The notes under the pieces are model-generated. The model was not told where the DNA came from and did no database searches. It saw only the letters and a list, made by a program, of their open reading frames with translations. Shown here piece by piece: positions 60,674 to 64,000 of a DNA stretch of 64,000 nt (positions are counted from its first letter, which is position 1; every line of letters starts with the position of its first letter). A program made the position numbers and the translations under genes. Source of the DNA: an uncultured Pelagibacteraceae bacterium (GTDB lineage: Bacteria; Pseudomonadota; Alphaproteobacteria; Pelagibacterales; Pelagibacteraceae). Location: assembly GCA_902551985.1 (NCBI GenBank), contig CACDFI010000004.1:80512-144511 (forward strand), given 5' to 3'.

Positions 60674-63411
60674 TGAACAATTAAATGTCCATGTTTCTCA
60701 CATATTTCTTTGCTAATTTTCCAACATACAGGGCACTTATTTCCAATAGCTTTTGAACTAATAACTTCAATATCTTTTTTCAAATTATCATCTTTTGAAA
60801 TTTCAGCAGAAGATGTTATGCAAATTTCTGAAAAATCTTGGTTTTGAGCTAAACTAAACATATCTTTGTCTTTTATTTTGATCTTAATATTTGCCTCTAA
60901 ACTTGAACCTATAATTTTTTCAGCTCTTTTACTTTCTATACTAATATTTGCTTCATCTCTAATTAGTTTTATTTTCTGCCATTTATTATTTAATTCTTCA
61001 TTTTTCCATTGATTAGGAATTTTAACAAATTTTTGTAAATGAATGCTACCTTCTTTATCTTCTTTAGAAATTAGATGATAAATTTCTTCAGTAGTGAATG
61101 ATAATATAGGTGCAAACCATTTTAATAAACATTCTAAAATTACTTTTAATATTAAAATACAATCTGATCTTTTTTTTGAACCTTTGGGATCACAATAAAG
61201 AAGGTCTTTTCTTATATCAAAATAGAACGCTGACAACTCTACAGTACAGAAATTAAGTAATTCTTTGTACAGATTGTGAAAATTGTAGGACTTAAAATAT
61301 TCATTAAAACTTTTATTAATCATAAATAATCTGTGAAGCATATATTTTTCGAGTTCAGGCAAATCATTTAAGTCAATTTTTTCAAAATCTATTTTCGTAT
61401 ACTCATCTTGTATATTTCCTAGGAGATATCTAAAAGTATTTCTTATTTTTCTATAAGACTCAGAATGTTGGTCTAAAATTGAATAATCTATTCTTAAATC
61501 CTCAGCATAATTTGATGATGCGACCCATATTCTTAGTATATCGGCACCATACTTTTTTAAAATATCTTCAGGGGCAATTACATTCCCTGTTGATTTAGAC
61601 ATTTTAAGCCCTTTGCCATCAACGACAAACCCATGTGATAGAATACTTTCAAAGGGTGCTCTACCTCTAGTTCCACATGACTCAAGTAAAGAAGAATGAA
61701 ACCATCCTCTATGTTGGTCTGAGCCTTCTAAATACATTGATGCAGGCCATTTTAAGTCTTCTCTTTTTTCTAATACAAAAGAATGTGTTGATCCACTATC
61801 AAACCACACTTCTACTATGTCTGATGATTTAGTAAAATCTTCTGCTTTATATTTATTTCCAAGAAGTCTCTGAAAATTTTCTTCAAACCAACAATCGGAA
61901 CCCTCTTTTTCATAAATTTTTGCAATATTTTCAAAAACTTCATCATCTATCAAAATCTGTCCATTTTTTTTTGAAATAAATATTGGTAAAGGAACACCCC
62001 ATACTCTCTGTCTGGATACACACCAATCTGGTCTAGTCTCAATCATTGATTTAATTCTTTCTTTGCCTTTTGCAGGGTAAAAAGTTGTATCATCTATAGC
62101 TTTAAGAGCTTTATCTCTTAATTTGTGACTTTCCATTGAAATAAACCATTGAGGTGTTGCTCTGTGAACTAATGGAGCTTTAGATCTCCAAGAATGTGGA
62201 TAGGAATGAGTAAGTTTTCCATTGGATAATAGAGTTTTGGTTTCCTGAAGCTTCTCTATGACAATCGTATTAGCTTTAAAAATATGTGTTCCTTCAAATA
62301 TTGGTATATGTTTAGTGTATCTTCCATCGTCATCAACTGTTTCAACCGCTTTAATCCCGTTGTTTATACACAAATTAAAATCATCAGGTCCATGACTTGG
62401 TGCACAATGAACAATACCAGTTCCCTGTTCTGTTGTAACAAATCTTGCTTCAAGCATTGGAACATCATAATCATATCCAATTTTGTGAAATGGATGACCA
62501 CATATAGTTCCTTCAAATTCCTTTCCTTTGAATTCAGAAAGTATATTTATTTTACACTCTGTATCTTTTGAAACAGACTCTAATAGACCTTTAGCGATTA
62601 TTATTTTTTCATTATTTAATTTATCTTTGTTGTTTATCTCACATAAAACATAATCTAAACTTTTATTATAAGCTAAAGCTTTATTTGCAGGTATTGTCCA
62701 TGGGGTTGTGGTCCAAATTATAATATTAGATCCAATAATATCTTTTATATTTGAACTTTTAACTAAAAAAGCTGCATAAATTGTATCTGATATATGATCT
62801 TGATATTCAACTTCAGCGTCCGCTAAAGCAGTTTTTTCGACCGTTGACCATAAAACAGGCTTATACCCTTTAAATAAACTTCCTTCTTTTAAAAATTTAC
62901 CGAGTTCTCTAACAATTTGTGCCTCAGCGTCAAAACTCATTGTAGAATAATAGTTTTCCCAGTCTCCAACAACACCAAGTCTTTTAAATTGATCTTTATG
63001 AATTTCAATCCATTTGCTTGCAAAGTCTCTACACTCTTTTCTAAACTCTATTACAGGCACATCGTTTTTATTTTTTTTATTTTTTTTATATTGCTCCTCA
63101 ATTTTCCACTCAATTGGCAAACCATGACAATCCCATCCTGGAACATAAACTGAGTCTTTGCCATCCATTTGATGAAATTTAATTATTATATCTTTCAAAA
63201 TTTTATTTAAAGCTGTACCCATATGAATGTTTCCATTTGCATAAGGTGGACCATCATGTAAGACAAATTTTTCTTTACCTTTACTTTGTGTTCTCAGTTT
63301 TTTATATAAGTTTATCTTTTCCCAAAATCTTAAGAACTCAGGCTCTTTATTAGGCAGATTTGCCTTCATAGAAAAAGCAGTTTTAGGTAAATTTAAATGT
63401 TCTTTACTCAT
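60670..63411 (-). CDS. ileS: Isoleucyl-tRNA synthetase
   Basis: The 913-residue class I synthetase has the HIGH-type motif PPYANGNIHMGTALNK, the editing domain with TTPWTIPANKAL, the WFDSGSTHSFVL segment, KMSKS in GLKMSKSTGNVI, and the C-terminal zinc-type cysteines CPVCWKISKEIC. Length matches the bacterial type. It overlaps ribF by 4 bases and lspA by 4 bases, the frequent ribF-ileS-lspA order. Confidence 0.98.
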   Translation of the reverse strand: MSKEHLNLPKTAFSMKANLPNKEPEFLRFWEKINLYKKLRTQSKGKEKFVLHDGPPYANGNIHMGTALNKILKDIIIKFHQMDGKDSVYVPGWDCHGLPIEWKIEEQYKKNKKNKNDVPVIEFRKECRDFASKWIEIHKDQFKRLGVVGDWENYYSTMSFDAEAQIVRELGKFLKEGSLFKGYKPVLWSTVEKTALADAEVEYQDHISDTIYAAFLVKSSNIKDIIGSNIIIWTTTPWTIPANKALAYNKSLDYVLCEINNKDKLNNEKIIIAKGLLESVSKDTECKINILSEFKGKEFEGTICGHPFHKIGYDYDVPMLEARFVTTEQGTGIVHCAPSHGPDDFNLCINNGIKAVETVDDDGRYTKHIPIFEGTHIFKANTIVIEKLQETKTLLSNGKLTHSYPHSWRSKAPLVHRATPQWFISMESHKLRDKALKAIDDTTFYPAKGKERIKSMIETRPDWCVSRQRVWGVPLPIFISKKNGQILIDDEVFENIAKIYEKEGSDCWFEENFQRLLGNKYKAEDFTKSSDIVEVWFDSGSTHSFVLEKREDLKWPASMYLEGSDQHRGWFHSSLLESCGTRGRAPFESILSHGFVVDGKGLKMSKSTGNVIAPEDILKKYGADILRIWVASSNYAEDLRIDYSILDQHSESYRKIRNTFRYLLGNIQDEYTKIDFEKIDLNDLPELEKYMLHRLFMINKSFNEYFKSYNFHNLYKELLNFCTVELSAFYFDIRKDLLYCDPKGSKKRSDCILILKVILECLLKWFAPILSFTTEEIYHLISKEDKEGSIHLQKFVKIPNQWKNEELNNKWQKIKLIRDEANISIESKRAEKIIGSSLEANIKIKIKDKDMFSLAQNQDFSEICITSSAEISKDDNLKKDIEVISSKAIGNKCPVCWKISKEICEKHGHLIVQ

Positions 63412-64000
63412 GAAGTTTTTTTAGCTTTCAAAATATCTTTTTTAATTTGATTTTTTAACTCACTGATACCTTTGAATTTTTTCTCTCCTCTAATAAATTT
63501 TAAAAATTCTACAGACAACTTTTTATTATAGAGATTTCTTGAAAAATTAAAAATATTTACCTCTAAAAGTATTTTTTTTTGGTTAAAAGTTGGTCTAAAT
63601 CCTAAGTTTGCAATACCCTTAAAGACTTTTTTTTTGTCGTTAATTCTAACTCTTACAGCATAAACTCCTGGTTTTGCTATGACGTAGTTTTCAATGTCTA
63701 TATTGCATGTTGGAAAACCAATTTTTTGCCCCATCATTCTACCCTTTTGAACTATACCCTCAATCGTCCAATTTCTTTTTAGAAAATTATTTGCTTTTGA
63801 TAGATGCCCTTTTTCAAGCAACTTTCTTATTATTGTAGATGAAATAATTTTTTTATTTTTTTTTAAAGGTGTTGGTTTAACTAAAGTATAACCAAAAATA
63901 TTTTCATATTTTTTAAGTAACAAAACATCACCCTCTCTTTTGTTGCCGAATCTAAAGTTGTTACTAACAAATATAAATTTTGAGTTTAATTTTTTTGATA
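63408..64000 (-). CDS. ribF: Riboflavin kinase / FAD synthetase, C-terminal part (gene continues past right edge)
   Basis: The frame remains open to base 64000, so the N-terminal FAD synthetase part is incomplete. Visible are its NFRFGNKREGD segment, SSTIIRKLLEKG, and the riboflavin kinase domain with GRMMGQKIGFPTCNID, PGVYAVRV and IANLGFRPTF. The enzyme converts riboflavin to FMN and FAD, needed for the flavoenzymes here. It overlaps ileS by 4 bases. Confidence 0.95.
   Translation of the reverse strand, partial: SKKLNSKFIFVSNNFRFGNKREGDVLLLKKYENIFGYTLVKPTPLKKNKKIISSTIIRKLLEKGHLSKANNFLKRNWTIEGIVQKGRMMGQKIGFPTCNIDIENYVIAKPGVYAVRVRINDKKKVFKGIANLGFRPTFNQKKILLEVNIFNFSRNLYNKKLSVEFLKFIRGEKKFKGISELKNQIKKDILKAKKTS

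Noticed and set aside
1..64000. Defence island, prophage, insertion sequence, CRISPR array or secondary-metabolite cluster
   Set aside because: No transposase, integrase, nuclease cluster, direct-repeat array or large modular enzyme was seen; all genes fit housekeeping, respiratory, envelope or isoprenoid functions.

Overview
The window is an AT-rich (roughly 30% G+C by eye), extremely compact bacterial chromosome segment. No stretch longer than about 90 bases lacks a gene, most neighbours overlap by 1 to 20 bases or are separated by a few bases, and no insertion sequence, prophage, CRISPR array or rRNA is visible. The gene set is alphaproteobacterial: CcrM GANTC methyltransferase, PetP/PetR regulators, separate b and b' ATP synthase subunits, a bc1 complex with CuA-type cytochrome oxidase, DUF2093, and a BamF-like lipoprotein next to lspA. 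Together with retinal synthesis genes, this points to a streamlined marine SAR11 (Candidatus Pelagibacter) type genome. That assignment is inference from gene content and style, because no marker gene was searched.

Layout. 1-12265: folB (partial), uvrC, pgsA, ilvE (-), petP-petR-envZ-like kinase, ubiK (-), lgt, a MidA-like methyltransferase, pgeF, prs, rplY, pth, ychF. 12242-14819 (-): petABC, the cytochrome bc1 complex. 14888-16665: trmL, hemF, greA. 16662-20572 (-): TPR protein, ispE, tRNA-Gln(UUG), CCA-adding enzyme. 20583-23156: uracil-DNA glycosylase, a 45-residue membrane protein, rnhB, ccrM. 23153-25274 (-): mutY and an FAD monooxygenase. 25275-31267: dciA-like gene, dsbA-like gene, a short smc, then the F0 ATP synthase genes. 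31312-38054: crtI, crtB, crtY, blh, a 57-residue membrane protein, ispH, thrB, rnhA. 38094-45380 (-): cytochrome c oxidase operon (coxB, coxA, coxC, subunit IV, an 87-residue membrane protein, cyoE), then thrC, a peroxiredoxin and a lipoprotein. 45468-50974: HIG1-like protein, second subunit III (-), sco1, rsmE (-), dehalogenase, doxX, pirin, quinone oxidoreductase, DUF2721 (-). 51027-58695: ubiA, msbA-like ABC exporter, waaA, lpxK, lpxL, DUF2093 (-), purD, rsmD. 58692-64000 (-): ribF (partial), ileS, lspA, BamF-like lipoprotein, pgi.

How it works together. Much of the window is energy conversion: bc1 complex, cytochrome oxidase with its heme O synthase and copper chaperone, the F0 motor, ubiquinone genes (ubiA, ubiK) and heme synthesis (hemF). 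The crtIBY-blh run would make retinal for a light-driven rhodopsin, but neither a rhodopsin gene nor crtE is present here. ispE and ispH supply the isoprenoid precursors. Envelope genes (lgt, lspA, waaA, lpxK, lpxL, msbA) indicate lipid A and lipoprotein assembly.

The observations most worth following up are: four GANTC methylation sites packed just before the GANTC methyltransferase gene; an SMC protein about 300 residues shorter than usual with no recognisable hinge; a tRNA gene ending 3 bases before the start codon of the CCA-adding enzyme; interleaved divergent promoters between ilvE and petP; a 17-bp palindrome at the coxB promoter; and several small overlapping membrane-protein genes. 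I did not find a clearly new multi-gene system such as a defence island or a biosynthetic cluster.
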